A stretch of DNA of 64,000 bases. It comes from JAKJEP01 sp964580995 (GTDB lineage: Bacteria; Planctomycetota; Phycisphaerae; Sedimentisphaerales; SM23-30). The position numbers and the translations under genes are program-made. Every line of letters starts with the position of its first letter. Position 1 is the first letter of the stretch. The stretch covers positions 4,352 to 68,351 of the forward strand of contig CAZOMV010000013.1 of NCBI GenBank assembly GCA_964580995.1, written 5' to 3'. Shown here piece after piece: positions 1 through 9,395 of this stretch. The notes below the pieces were generated by a model. The model was not told the origin of the DNA. It did no database searches and saw nothing but the letters and a program-made list of their open reading frames with translations.

Positions 1-1062
1 GAATAACCACGGCAACGGCAGGCCGGCACGACACCGAAAAAGGCCGCGGTGCCCCAAAACCCTTGAGAGCGCAGTTGCCGCTGCGTCCCGATATCCGGCC
101 CGCCGGCCGCCGGCAGTGCCTTTGACCAAGGGAATAGCGGTGTAAATATCCTGCAGACACAGTTCGGTTTCTGCCCCGGTTTTTTTTGCATATTCCTGCC
201 GCTGAGCCAGAGCAATTTCCGCTGCCCCGTTGAGAATGTCGATACCATAGATTAGCCCCAGGCTATCGGCCAGGATCGGCATGAATTCGAAAACAAAATC
301 CTCATAAGGAATTCCCGCCGGCGGACAGAGATCCAGGGAAACCGACGACAGATCCAGATACTGGGCCTGGAAACGGGGTGTATAAAAGCGAAAACCATCT
401 TTCGGATCCAGAAGTGTAATGACGATACTGGGGTCGAGCCGGACGATCTGTTCACAGAGGCTGACGATCAGTCGAGACTTTCCGGCTTGCTGGGGACCCA
501 CAATCAATACACCTGTGAGCAGTTTATCTACGAAGATTCGCCAGGCTACCCCATCCATCTGGGTCAAAAAGTGGAGATTACCTTGCTGTAAAAGGCATTG
601 GGGACCATAGGGTCGGAAGGGATCGGGTTTCCGCATAGATTCCAGATCATAATGGTCGATGCGCCATTGCAGGCGACGTAAGATGGAGTCCCGAATCTTT
701 TCCGACCGGCACATATGTAGATCCGCTAAAAGTCTCTGTACCGGCTCCTGGTAAATAAGATTGCATTCCCGGAGTTTCTCCTCCACCGCAAGCGGGTCCA
801 GTTGGGGCTCCGGACTCGATGGGGGATTGGAGGCAGAGGGAGGCGGGCCGGCGTCTGGGTCGGCCCGGTTTTTAAACGGAACATGACGATTGAGGGGTTT
901 TTCTTGCATACAGATTCTCCTGATATAAAGGATTGTGGTGGGAGTACTTACGGTTTCCTCCCTGGAATGAATCATGGGGAAATTACCCGACGCGATCGCT
1001 GCCAGAAGCAGGCAGGTGAAAAGGAACACGACCGTAGCGATACGAAATATTTTGGTGTGCAT
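1..1062 (-). CDS. Membrane-anchored HerA/FtsK-like P-loop ATPase (partial)
   Basis: The reading frame is open to the left edge of the window, so the 3' end is missing and 354 codons are visible. Residues 7-27 form one hydrophobic segment, followed by a proline-rich linker (about 70-90) and then an ATPase domain. A Walker A motif GPQQAGKS lies near residues 189-196, and the strand LLDPKDGF follows about 25 residues later, as in HerA, FtsK and conjugative coupling ATPases. The later PPAGIPYEDFVFEFMPILAD stretch also resembles HerA-type proteins. The start at 1062 is chosen because GAGGAA precedes it and it lies 1 bp after the stop of the upstream gene. A second ATG with its own ribosome site at 909 would give a soluble form. 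The likely role is DNA or protein translocation at the membrane, inferred from family only. The exact family cannot be fixed without the C-terminus. Confidence 0.75.
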   Translation of the reverse strand, partial: MHTKIFRIATVVFLFTCLLLAAIASGNFPMIHSREETVSTPTTILYIRRICMQEKPLNRHVPFKNRADPDAGPPPSASNPPSSPEPQLDPLAVEEKLRECNLIYQEPVQRLLADLHMCRSEKIRDSILRRLQWRIDHYDLESMRKPDPFRPYGPQCLLQQGNLHFLTQMDGVAWRIFVDKLLTGVLIVGPQQAGKSRLIVSLCEQIVRLDPSIVITLLDPKDGFRFYTPRFQAQYLDLSSVSLDLCPPAGIPYEDFVFEFMPILADSLGLIYGIDILNGAAEIALAQRQEYAKKTGAETELCLQDIYTAIPLVKGTAGGRRAGYRDAAATALSRVLGHRGLFRCRAGLPLPWLF

Positions 1063-1063
1063 G

Positions 1064-1729
1064 TTATTCCTCTTTCTTTTCCTGAGGCGGTACTTCCTCT
1101 TTAATAAACGGTAAAAGGAGCAGTTGGAGGGGTTTTTGCATCCACTGGCCGCGCTGGGCAGCTTCGACACAGACCGGACACAAATGAAACGGCTTGCCGT
1201 CTGGGCCGGGAACCGGCCGGCTATGGCGACTGCAAAGATCCCGACGACCACACTGGTCACACTGACCAGCTGATTCGCTATCGAAAAGCGACTTCAGTTC
1301 AGCCTCCTGGGGACTGAGAAGACCGTCTTGCAACGCTGCCAAGGCTTCTAGTCGGCAAAAAAAACACATTCCGCCGACACCCGGCATCAGTTTATCGCCA
1401 ATAAAACTAGGCTCCATATGGCTGACCAACCGTCCCGAACCCAGGATATAACTATATTTTCTGTGAAACTCCGTGGCATTCTGTTGGTTGTCTACTATCA
1501 CCGAACTGTTTTCTCCGAAAATAATCGAAGAACCTCCTATCCGGTGTTCATTGGATACCATTTCCTGATACAACAGGTCTCGGGCGGAAGACCGGTCCTG
1601 GCTATCGGGTGAGGGATGAACCGAGGCCGGGTTTTGCTGATCCGGCGGAGCCGGAATATAAGGTTGGGAAGCCTCCAGAGGGGTATGGCGAAACCAGTTT
1701 TTGAAGTAATTTTTTATTGTTTTAAACAT
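1064..1729 (-). CDS. Cysteine-rich zinc-ribbon-like protein of unknown function
   Basis: 221 residues from the ATG at 1729. A longer in-frame start at 1852 is unlikely because it would overlap the preceding small gene. The N-terminus (MFKTIKNYFKNWF) is amphipathic, followed by a Pro/Ser-rich linker. The C-terminal half carries CFFC, CDQCGRRDLC and CPVC pairs, enough for one or two zinc ribbons. It sits between a small membrane protein (5 bp upstream) and the ATPase (1 bp downstream), so the three are almost certainly cotranscribed and translationally coupled. I do not recognise the family. The context suggests an accessory or adaptor for the membrane ATPase. Confidence 0.7.
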   Translation of the reverse strand: MFKTIKNYFKNWFRHTPLEASQPYIPAPPDQQNPASVHPSPDSQDRSSARDLLYQEMVSNEHRIGGSSIIFGENSSVIVDNQQNATEFHRKYSYILGSGRLVSHMEPSFIGDKLMPGVGGMCFFCRLEALAALQDGLLSPQEAELKSLFDSESAGQCDQCGRRDLCSRHSRPVPGPDGKPFHLCPVCVEAAQRGQWMQKPLQLLLLPFIKEEVPPQEKKEE

Positions 1730-1734
1730 AGTAT

Positions 1735-1905
1735 TTATTTCCAAGAAGTGCTGAACACTGATTTTGCAAGTAGATCGATCAGACGGATGCACGACATGAT
1801 GGAGAAGTAAGCGACCACCAGGGCCAGGGCGCCGCCGGCAGCCAGCAGGCACAAACCAATAAGTCCTTTAAAAAACTGTGCTATTTTTTCAAAAATATTT
1901 CCCAT
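1735..1905 (-). CDS. Small single-pass membrane protein, 56 aa
   Basis: An ATG at 1905 is preceded by AAAGGA at suitable spacing and reads 56 codons to a TAA at 1735. The N-terminus MGNIFEKIAQFFKGLIG is amphipathic and leads into a hydrophobic stretch (about residues 14-38, Leu/Ala/Gly/Val rich). A short polar tail follows. The stop lies 5 bp before the start of the zinc-ribbon gene, which supports a real gene in the same operon. The N-terminal style resembles that of its two neighbours. The function is unknown. Confidence 0.65.
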   Translation of the reverse strand: MGNIFEKIAQFFKGLIGLCLLAAGGALALVVAYFSIMSCIRLIDLLAKSVFSTSWK

Positions 1906-1932
1906 AATGGAAATCCTTTCTGCGGGGTTTCA

Positions 1933-2573
1933 CTATCCCGCTTTACGAACCGCGAAGCGCGAGTAACCGGGATGCGCAGGTATGCCGTGAGACGGTTTAT
2001 TCTTTTTGCGCGGTTGGTTCGGTGTGTGGGGACCACCCGTTCCAGGTCGAAAATCATAGAGAGAGGGGCGGTGACGGCGATGGCGTTTCCGGCTGCGTTT
2101 TTGTGTCATCGAAGACATCCCACGAGAACCGTGGGTTTTCAATTTCCGCCGGATATGATGGGGAACCGCAATCCGAACAACGGGGAGGAGATATTCCGCC
2201 ATCTGGCTTTCGAAAATCCGAAACTGTTGCGGGGAACATCGCAGGTGAATTTGACGATGTTGATGGCGCCAGCGGGTGAACCGGAAAGGGATTCCGCGGG
2301 ACAATAAGTAAATGAGAATCCCCTCCGAATTCTTTTGGCCGTCCAGGGTACAGACATATTCGCGTCTTTCCCGTGGCAGCGTGGGAGCAGACGGAAAAGG
2401 TTTTTCCTTCTCGCAAGATGGGGGTTCTCCGCAGACTTTGGGGCATCGGATTTGTTACACCTACCGATGCGAAGGAGGATCAGCCACTTCGCTTTTACCC
2501 TTTTTAATAAACCGATAATTTTACAAAACAGAAACGCCAACATTTTTTCTAGTCGTGCTTGGAAGATTTTCAT
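1933..2573 (-). pseudogene. Frameshifted basic Cys-containing protein, first gene of the left operon
   Basis: An ATG at 2573 with AAGGAAC before it opens MKIFQARLEKMLAFLFCKIIG, which matches the amphipathic N-termini of the neighbouring genes. Protein-like sequence then continues in another frame, after a stop near 2440. That frame reads cysteine pairs (RCPKVCG, SCEKEK), then YVCTLDGQKN and a long Arg/His/Lys-rich tail to the stop at 1933. The simplest reading is one gene of about 210 codons broken by at least one indel between about 2440 and 2510. A sequencing or assembly error is as likely as true decay. I recognise no family. The basic tail and cysteines would suit nucleic-acid or zinc binding, which is inference. 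Confidence 0.45.
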
Positions 2574-3039
2574 AACATGTTCCTTTCCGAAAATAGTTTT
2601 GAAATTCATTCATCTTTACGCGATGAACCTGTCTTTCCACCTTACTAATGCGGAGAAGCGATTCTGAATCAGTTCAGACAGGCCTGTTCCCCGGGGTTGT
2701 TTTAATTGAGACGAACGGGTATAATCCCACCACGATCGCCAAACTTGCAGCGGCAAAGATTGGATCGAGTTAAGTATAAGTGCTTTTACATCAAGTACTT
2801 ACATATGTACGACGTAAATCGATTTCTATTGTTAAAACGCATCCATGGTTGACATATTCAATGAGCTATTTTTTAAGAAGTTTGTTATAATAGTTGTGAG
2901 ATCAGAATTTTCGGAGTTCGTCTCAGATGCAGCTTTGGTTCCTACGGTTTCCAAAGCCTAGAATTTTGGTTCGTCTAGGTCTGAAATCTATACGTATTGA
3001 GTGGTTATCTTACTGTACCAGTTGTTGTTCGAAACCAAT
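2574..3039. other. Intergenic region between divergent operons
   Basis: This AT-rich spacer separates the minus-strand ATPase operon from the plus-strand PQQ/M48 gene, so it should hold promoters for both. TTGACA occurs at 2849-2854 and TATAAT at 2886-2891 on the plus strand. They are too far apart (31 bp) to form one standard promoter, and no assignment is made. No gene is seen here. Confidence 0.4.
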
Positions 3040-6000
3040 ATGATGTCGATATTGTCAGCCAAATATTTGAAATTCCACATTAGTAGGCAATGCCACAGAT
3101 TGGTGGTTTTACTTTGTTTTCTATCCCTATTTTTTAGCTTCAGCATTGCCTTTGGCCAATCAACACCGAAAAGCCAAGACGCGGTATTACATGAATTGAA
3201 TCAGTACTTCTCAATAGAATGGTGTAAGCCCTTTCCTCTTTCAGGACCATCAAAACAAGAGTGTTTTATCATAATCTCAGGTCAATATATCTTGGTTTTC
3301 AGAGCCGATGGTCAACTTGCCTGCTTGGATGTACAGACAGGCGATACAAAATGGCAAACCTCAATAGGGACTTTTAAAAGAGAAGTGGTACCTTGTGCAG
3401 GCGATGAATGTGTGGTTGCTCATATAGACGCAAATTATCTGGTGGCCTTTGGTCTAACCGATGGCCAGATAAAATGGAAATTTGAAAATAACACCGTATT
3501 AGGATTGCCGATATTTAGCAGGGGCAAAGCGTTTTTTGGTTCTGATGACGGTCATTTTTATGCGGTGGACCAGCAGACTGGAACCATTATTTGGCAGAAC
3601 GAATTACCTGTGTACGTGTGGACCAAGCCAGCAGTTATCGAAGGAATTTGCTGTGTACTAACAAATGCTGGATATTTGGTTGGATACGATGTTACTGAGG
3701 GCCGGGAATTGTGGAAAAGCCCTGTTGGGGAAGGTACGTTACTACCGATTGTGACTGTACAAGGCAGATTTATTGTTTTTTCTGAAGATAGAAAGCTGTC
3801 GGCTTTTGACTACAAGACAGGCAAGATGCTTTGGCAGATACCTGTTAGTTCCTTAGAGGCACCTCCCATTGTAGTATCTGACATGTTGGGGGTATTCGGT
3901 CAGATGAATCAGCTCGGGATTCTTGATTCTTTAGACGGAAGATTTGTGTGGCGAGGGTCGTACGCTGGCAGTATAACTCGTCCTCCAGCAGCAAGTGATA
4001 ATTTCATAGTTTACGGCGGTTATGAGCGTCTTCGTTTATTTGATATTGAAAAAGGATTTGAACGCCTTGTGTTGAATGTTCCGGATAACTTTCAAGTCGC
4101 TACAGGCAACGGCTCCATCTTTTTTACACAGCCCGAGAAATGGCTTTGTCGAGCAAAATTGAATCCTCAAATGCTTTTTGGGAGCCCACAAGCAATAGCA
4201 TCGACAGCTTTCCCACGAATTTCGTGGCGGGATACCGGTGATTTATTCTTTATTATTGTATTTTTCATGATCTTTGTAATTTTCCTTTTTATGGGCCGTG
4301 CCCAAATTCCACCAACATATGAAACGTTTATTCGTATTTGGATTTTAGCTATTATTCTGGCTATACTATGCCTTATCAACGGTTATGGTGCCTTAATCAT
4401 AATCTCTTATAATTTCCGGCACGGATTTGAAATCTGGAGTCTGGTTTATGCCGCTATGTTGGTAATACCCTCTATTGTCATTTTATCTTCGTATCCCCTA
4501 TTTCATTGGATAACAAATTTGCGATATGGATATTTAACCAAGCAGAAGCAGACTGTGGATAGATCCATCTATTCTCATATACAAGCCCTAACTCAGGAAA
4601 TGGAACTAAAATATCCGGTTGCCATGACCATTTCCGCCCATCCGGGTATGACCCCTTTTGCCATTGGCTGTTCCAGCTGGAAATGCCGACTGGTTCTCCC
4701 CCCTGATCTGAAAACTCTGATTAACAAAGCCTGCAATGGTGTTTCATTTCTGGAAGAAGGTCTGATTCGTCTGATTCTCGCCCACGAGTTAGCTCATATC
4801 AGAAACCGTGACTTATCCATTTTACCTCTGCTTTGGATTATACGTAATCCACTCAAATGGTTACTGATTTTGAGCACAGCCTACTTTATTGTTTGTCGGT
4901 TTGTGGTTAATGATGCCCTGGTAATGCTTGTTGGAGGGCCTTTGGTTTTTCTTAATCTTGCTGTGGGGGGATTTTTATCTCTGGCTTTTGTTTCCGTCAT
5001 CAGGGAGCGAGAGCAGCTAGCGGATGCGACAGCCCTTCTTTATGTATCGCCTGATGTAGTGTCACAATTAAGCCAGGAAAAAGCGGCAGAACTTTCCCCT
5101 CTCGAAAAATTAATATTTTCCTTTACCACAGCATTCTCCTTCAGCCGTTCCTATTTGGGTTTTGATCTACCGTTGAATAGATCCTACTTTAGATTTTTCT
5201 ACAAGCTGGGTCCCTATACCACCTTTGTTAACAAGAAATTATCTTCATTTCAACAGGCACTGTTCACCCGTTTACAGGCACTGGTTTCCAAAAGTGCCGC
5301 CCTTCCCCGGACCATGTTACCAACCTGGAAAACAGTTTGTCTTATTGCTATTACCATGGCCTTTTTATTTTCTCTTCTTCGTCTGACCAAGTATTTTGCC
5401 TTCACCAGTCATATTTTGTCAGATACGGTGGTCGGTGATGCGCATTTTCCGGATGGTTTCTTGCGTGGGATGGAAACTTGGAGGGAGGTCGCAGAAAATA
5501 GTATATTCTGGTACCCTGACTATGACTTTTATTTCAAGCTTCTGTTGGCCTGCACCGCAGCCTGTTTCCTGTTACTGCCGATGCGTGATATCACTATTCG
5601 TCCTGAAAAAATTAAGATGAGATCTCTGTTTCAGTTTGTCTGTTTGGTATTGTTTTATTATCTGGTGTTCTCAATAAGCAGTTATCTACTTCACGGATTA
5701 ATTCAACCACCATTCCCGACCTTTCCAGGCATGGAAATAACGTCTAATCTGACGTTTATTACATTGATGATGACTTTGTTTTTTGGAAGTGTCCTGCTCA
5801 TCCTCAAGACATTAAATGCAGCCCGGTTTTTGTTTTTGTTTATCGGAACCCTCCTAGGTTTGGCATGTTTGTTTATCCCCGCCGTTCTGGTTTTACAATA
5901 TGGCGTTAAGTTGCCTATTTCATCGCGTGTCCTTCTCTGCGGTTTTGCTGCACTTATTACCTCTTTACTGAATGTAGTCCCTATTCTAAAACTTTTAACC

Positions 6001-7302
6001 AGAAACGAGGAGTATGAATACGAAGGAATTAGGTACTGGCGGCTGCTTTGGAAAAGAAAATTCGATTTACTATTGGGGGGCAAAAATTTTTCGAAGCTGG
6101 TCCGGCATTTAAAATGGACTTTTCATGGTCTGGTTATTACACAAGCCATGCCCTTTATTTTGGTGTGCCTGGTGGGATATATATTTCTCGTCCAGTTTGA
6201 TTCCTGGTATTTTGAGAATACAGTTGTTTTACAGCAAGCACATCGTGCCCTAATAGATTCTGCTGTGGACAGAATCCAGTCTGGAACCTGGGATTTGGAT
6301 GCAAAACGAAGATTGTTCCTCGGCCTTTTTCATGGGTATGTGGGACCAGACAGACAATATCCCTCTGCTGTTTTGGCCTTTGCTGTGGTTGGTTGCGGAC
6401 TATTTTTTACAGCGTTTTGTTTTGCTATATCTGCTTTACGTGGCGAGTCCAAGAAAACCAAATTCTGGCGCGCTTTTCCAAACGTATTGGTTCTTTCGGA
6501 GGTGTTGAAATGTTCACGGATTCTTAAGAATCTCACGGCATGTTTTGCAAGCAAAACCAGCTTTCGATTGTGCGGCCCATCATATATTACTGGAATCGAG
6601 CGGATCCCCCTGATGAAAACCACATGCCATGTCATCAGCTTTTTGAACTCGCTTAATCCAATGGACTGTCGAGTACAGAAGATGTCGGAATGGGTAAAGA
6701 AGTGCATGTCCTCCACGGGAGGCTTTGCTGCCATGCCGGGAATGACCGCTGATACGATCCATACGGGTGCCGCGTTACGGATGCTGTCGGATACAGGTAG
6801 AATATCCGAAATTGCATTGGGCAAACAGCAGGAATGGTTATTGAGGCAGTTACATTTGTTATTAGAAACCAAAGTGTGTTACCTGACGGATTATGAATGG
6901 TTAACAACCTTATGCGATATTATCAAAAGTATGCTGGTTATTTCTCCTGATTATCAATTCCCTGCAAAAGAAGCCACGAAAATGATGGAACTGTCTACCG
7001 TCAAATGGCAGAACACTGGGCGTTCGATAAAAGCTACCAATCGATATGTATCGATTTTAGTTTTATTGTGCCCGTCCGATGGCGCCGGAGTTTTTGATAA
7101 AATTCGTGCTGATTGGTTACCGCGGCAAGAACAAAGACTAGTGACCCTATCGCCATCAGCCCAATTGCCAGAAATAAGTGTACTGGTGGGTATTATCATC
7201 GAATTATTTCCATATTCCTATTTGGAACGCGCGAGCATAAGGCAAGTAAAAGACAGCTTAGAAAAGGTATATACAAAAAAGTTTTCTTATTTTGCCACAT
7301 AA
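3040..7302 (+). CDS. Giant membrane fusion: PQQ-type propeller, M48 zinc metalloprotease and C-terminal alpha/alpha toroid
   Basis: 1420 residues from the ATG at 3040; an in-frame GTG at 3001 adds 13 residues, and neither start has a clear ribosome site. A signal or anchor segment (about 23-40) is followed by about six PQQ-like propeller blades (about 65-385, for example GTIIWQN, GRELWKS, GKMLWQI). Membrane helices follow. An M48-type peptidase core has HELAH at 582-586 and the third-ligand motif EQLAD at 658-662, so the zinc site looks intact. Many further membrane helices come next. The last 250 residues contain GGFAAMPGMTADTIHTGAA, typical of the prenyltransferase/terpenoid-cyclase toroid fold. 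M48 membrane proteases generally act in envelope protein quality control or signalling. The propeller may be a sensor or binding platform, which is inference. It probably forms an operon with the regulator that starts 13 bp downstream. Confidence 0.8.
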   Translation: MMSILSAKYLKFHISRQCHRLVVLLCFLSLFFSFSIAFGQSTPKSQDAVLHELNQYFSIEWCKPFPLSGPSKQECFIIISGQYILVFRADGQLACLDVQTGDTKWQTSIGTFKREVVPCAGDECVVAHIDANYLVAFGLTDGQIKWKFENNTVLGLPIFSRGKAFFGSDDGHFYAVDQQTGTIIWQNELPVYVWTKPAVIEGICCVLTNAGYLVGYDVTEGRELWKSPVGEGTLLPIVTVQGRFIVFSEDRKLSAFDYKTGKMLWQIPVSSLEAPPIVVSDMLGVFGQMNQLGILDSLDGRFVWRGSYAGSITRPPAASDNFIVYGGYERLRLFDIEKGFERLVLNVPDNFQVATGNGSIFFTQPEKWLCRAKLNPQMLFGSPQAIASTAFPRISWRDTGDLFFIIVFFMIFVIFLFMGRAQIPPTYETFIRIWILAIILAILCLINGYGALIIISYNFRHGFEIWSLVYAAMLVIPSIVILSSYPLFHWITNLRYGYLTKQKQTVDRSIYSHIQALTQEMELKYPVAMTISAHPGMTPFAIGCSSWKCRLVLPPDLKTLINKACNGVSFLEEGLIRLILAHELAHIRNRDLSILPLLWIIRNPLKWLLILSTAYFIVCRFVVNDALVMLVGGPLVFLNLAVGGFLSLAFVSVIREREQLADATALLYVSPDVVSQLSQEKAAELSPLEKLIFSFTTAFSFSRSYLGFDLPLNRSYFRFFYKLGPYTTFVNKKLSSFQQALFTRLQALVSKSAALPRTMLPTWKTVCLIAITMAFLFSLLRLTKYFAFTSHILSDTVVGDAHFPDGFLRGMETWREVAENSIFWYPDYDFYFKLLLACTAACFLLLPMRDITIRPEKIKMRSLFQFVCLVLFYYLVFSISSYLLHGLIQPPFPTFPGMEITSNLTFITLMMTLFFGSVLLILKTLNAARFLFLFIGTLLGLACLFIPAVLVLQYGVKLPISSRVLLCGFAALITSLLNVVPILKLLTRNEEYEYEGIRYWRLLWKRKFDLLLGGKNFSKLVRHLKWTFHGLVITQAMPFILVCLVGYIFLVQFDSWYFENTVVLQQAHRALIDSAVDRIQSGTWDLDAKRRLFLGLFHGYVGPDRQYPSAVLAFAVVGCGLFFTAFCFAISALRGESKKTKFWRAFPNVLVLSEVLKCSRILKNLTACFASKTSFRLCGPSYITGIERIPLMKTTCHVISFLNSLNPMDCRVQKMSEWVKKCMSSTGGFAAMPGMTADTIHTGAALRMLSDTGRISEIALGKQQEWLLRQLHLLLETKVCYLTDYEWLTTLCDIIKSMLVISPDYQFPAKEATKMMELSTVKWQNTGRSIKATNRYVSILVLLCPSDGAGVFDKIRADWLPRQEQRLVTLSPSAQLPEISVLVGIIIELFPYSYLERASIRQVKDSLEKVYTKKFSYFAT

Positions 7303-7315
7303 GAAAGGAACTGTT

Positions 7316-9073
7316 ATGACTGACAATCCAGAAGATTCATTAAAATGTATATTCAAGGTAGTACAGCCTTATGTGGCGAAACACCATCCAGAAGAGTTAA
7401 GATACTTTGGCCTGTTGTGGGAAAACTTCGCAAATAAAGTTCGCAATTCAGGTGATAATCTTTTAGCTCTGGGTAATCAGGTTGGACGTTCGTATCTATC
7501 CGTGCTTGGGTTTGCGGGCGCAAATAATCTGAAATTAGCCACGCCTTTTGCCATCCTAACGGTCGCAGCGGTAATCCAAGAGATACAGGCACAGTTTGCT
7601 ATACCATCAGAACACCAAATTCGGAATGCTATCCATAGTTGTGCAGTTCAATTCGGAGCTTCGCACAAACAGGTTGGCCAAATGGAAACGGGCCTCGCCA
7701 AATCCCTGTTTTCCATGTTTGCGCAGCTACAAATGGGGAATAATCCAGCGGTACATGCGGCCACCCAGGAACATATGATTGACATTAATGTGTCTGCGAC
7801 AATCACGGTGGCAGGCAATAGAGTTAAACTTTCGCCACAGCAGTCTGTCATCCTTTTCTATGAACTGGTACGTAGGCGTTGCCTTCATTGGCTTCACGGT
7901 TTTCTCATTTTCGAATCCTGGCGACTTTCTTCCCCGGAAAATCCGCAGAGGCGATTTGACAATGTTGCCAGTAAATTGAACAAAACACTGAATGATTGTA
8001 GCGCCAATCTGATTGTGCAAAGAAAAATACGAGAAGGCCGAAAAAGTGGATTTGTAGAGCTTGAAATTCCTCCAGGCTCTCGGATCACGGGAGATATTGA
8101 AGAGGCCCGTTCCTTGACGGAAAAGGCTCTGCATTTGCTGGAAGGGGGCCAAATAAAGCAAGCCCGTGAAATTGCACTTAATTCCTTCCGAAAGGACCCG
8201 GGATCCATCAGGAATTTAATCATATATTTCCAGGCCGCTTATAAAGATGCTGATTATAATGTTGACGAAACGATGATGCCGCAATTATGGCACAGTTTGC
8301 GACGATCATGCGCTAATCTTCAAGATGCGGTTTCAGCTGCAAATAAACTCTTTGCCAGCAATTGGTACGAACATATCGTGGCCGCTGATGAAGCAGTGAA
8401 GTCACAGATAGAACAAGAGTTGTGCGCGGTGCGCGAGGTTATGTTCATTGCCGACCGACTCTATCATGCCTGGCGACCGCCGTCGGCCGATGAGATGGAA
8501 CTGGAACAGATCTCACGCATGGTCAAGGAAATTAGAGATAATCCACAAGCGAATTCGTTGGACGTAAAACAATTATCCAATATGCCAAGTATCAGCAAAT
8601 TGCTGCGCGACGTCAAGAACACGATAAAAAGTATTATTCGATACGACGGATTCGAGCAGAACGATGGATTCGAACAAAGCGATCTGGAACTAACCATTTC
8701 CCGCGAATTTATACAAAACATCTGTGGCCGCGGCAAGCGCCCGGAAGAATACAAGAACCTTGAACAACTCAGATCAAACTGGTATCGAAAGTTACGCAGA
8801 TTATGCATCGAAACCGTTGTCGAAGATATTTGTGGGATAATTAAAGAACAACAAGCGTTGTACCGAGATTATAAAAGCGTTATAGCCAAGAAAAAACAAG
8901 ATGTTAAAGGAATGACAGCAGAACAGATATCGAGTATACTTGGAGGAAAGTGGAAAAAACCGAAGGTGGAGGAAGTTAAAATAATAGAAGGAATATTTGC
9001 AAAATGGAACCATGTTATCAATATGGGATCTTATTGGCATATATTTCTTCATAAGTCAGATACCCAAAAGTAA
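7316..9073 (+). CDS. Putative transcriptional regulator with winged-helix and TPR-like regions
   Basis: 585 residues from the ATG at 7316, which has AGAAAGGAA before it and lies 13 bp after the M48 fusion gene; an upstream in-frame start at 7292 would overlap that gene. An N-terminal helical domain (1-150) is unrecognised. Residues about 160-260 read like an OmpR/PhoB winged helix: a beta hairpin VAGNRVKLSPQQSVILFYEL, then RRFDNVASKLNKTL, then a wing near GRKSGFVELE. A helical-repeat segment follows (about 270-330, EEARSLTEKALHLLEGGQIKQ), and the C-terminal half is charged and mostly helical. No signal peptide or receiver domain is seen. The context suggests it controls, or is controlled by, the membrane protease. 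The winged-helix call rests on pattern only. Confidence 0.55.
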   Translation: MTDNPEDSLKCIFKVVQPYVAKHHPEELRYFGLLWENFANKVRNSGDNLLALGNQVGRSYLSVLGFAGANNLKLATPFAILTVAAVIQEIQAQFAIPSEHQIRNAIHSCAVQFGASHKQVGQMETGLAKSLFSMFAQLQMGNNPAVHAATQEHMIDINVSATITVAGNRVKLSPQQSVILFYELVRRRCLHWLHGFLIFESWRLSSPENPQRRFDNVASKLNKTLNDCSANLIVQRKIREGRKSGFVELEIPPGSRITGDIEEARSLTEKALHLLEGGQIKQAREIALNSFRKDPGSIRNLIIYFQAAYKDADYNVDETMMPQLWHSLRRSCANLQDAVSAANKLFASNWYEHIVAADEAVKSQIEQELCAVREVMFIADRLYHAWRPPSADEMELEQISRMVKEIRDNPQANSLDVKQLSNMPSISKLLRDVKNTIKSIIRYDGFEQNDGFEQSDLELTISREFIQNICGRGKRPEEYKNLEQLRSNWYRKLRRLCIETVVEDICGIIKEQQALYRDYKSVIAKKKQDVKGMTAEQISSILGGKWKKPKVEEVKIIEGIFAKWNHVINMGSYWHIFLHKSDTQK

Positions 9074-9219
9074 GAATTCTCTTCGTCTCATGAAAAGAGC
9101 AATAAATATTTGGTGTGGGTGTTTGGCGAATGGATTATTTAATTGACACGCTCAACAATTTTGCAAAAGTAAAATATATTTGAACCTGATGTTGGAACCA
9201 TCTATTTTGCCTATCACAT

Positions 9220-9381
9220 CTAAAACCGAGAAGATATTCTTTTCCGAAGGGTGTCCAGCAGAACAGCGACGATGATGATCTAGCCGGTGGCAAAATCCTG
9301 CCAGAAGATATTGATATGGGCCAAATTCATGAAGTTGCGAATCAGGCCGAAGATCAGGACACCGATGATGGTCTGGAGGAT
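9220..9381 (-). pseudogene. Remnant of a ribose-type ABC transporter permease (RbsC C-terminus)
   Basis: The minus strand reads about 54 codons matching the C-terminal end of RbsC-like sugar permeases: IIGVLIFGLIRNFMNL, INIFWQDFATG, an in-frame TAG, IIIVAVLLD, then a basic tail and stop. The rest of the gene is absent. The homology stops about 15 bp short of a REP-like palindrome at 9396. The TAG falls where family members usually have a hydrophobic residue, so the fragment is dead. The identification is by recognition of the conserved ending of this family. Confidence 0.65.
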
Positions 9382-9395
9382 AGGTGTGCGTGGGT

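Noticed and set aside
2054..2609. Two further minus-strand reading frames overlapping the frameshifted gene
   Set aside because: Their downstream parts lack protein-like composition. Only the first 30-40 codons from 2573 and the frame ending at 1933 look coding.
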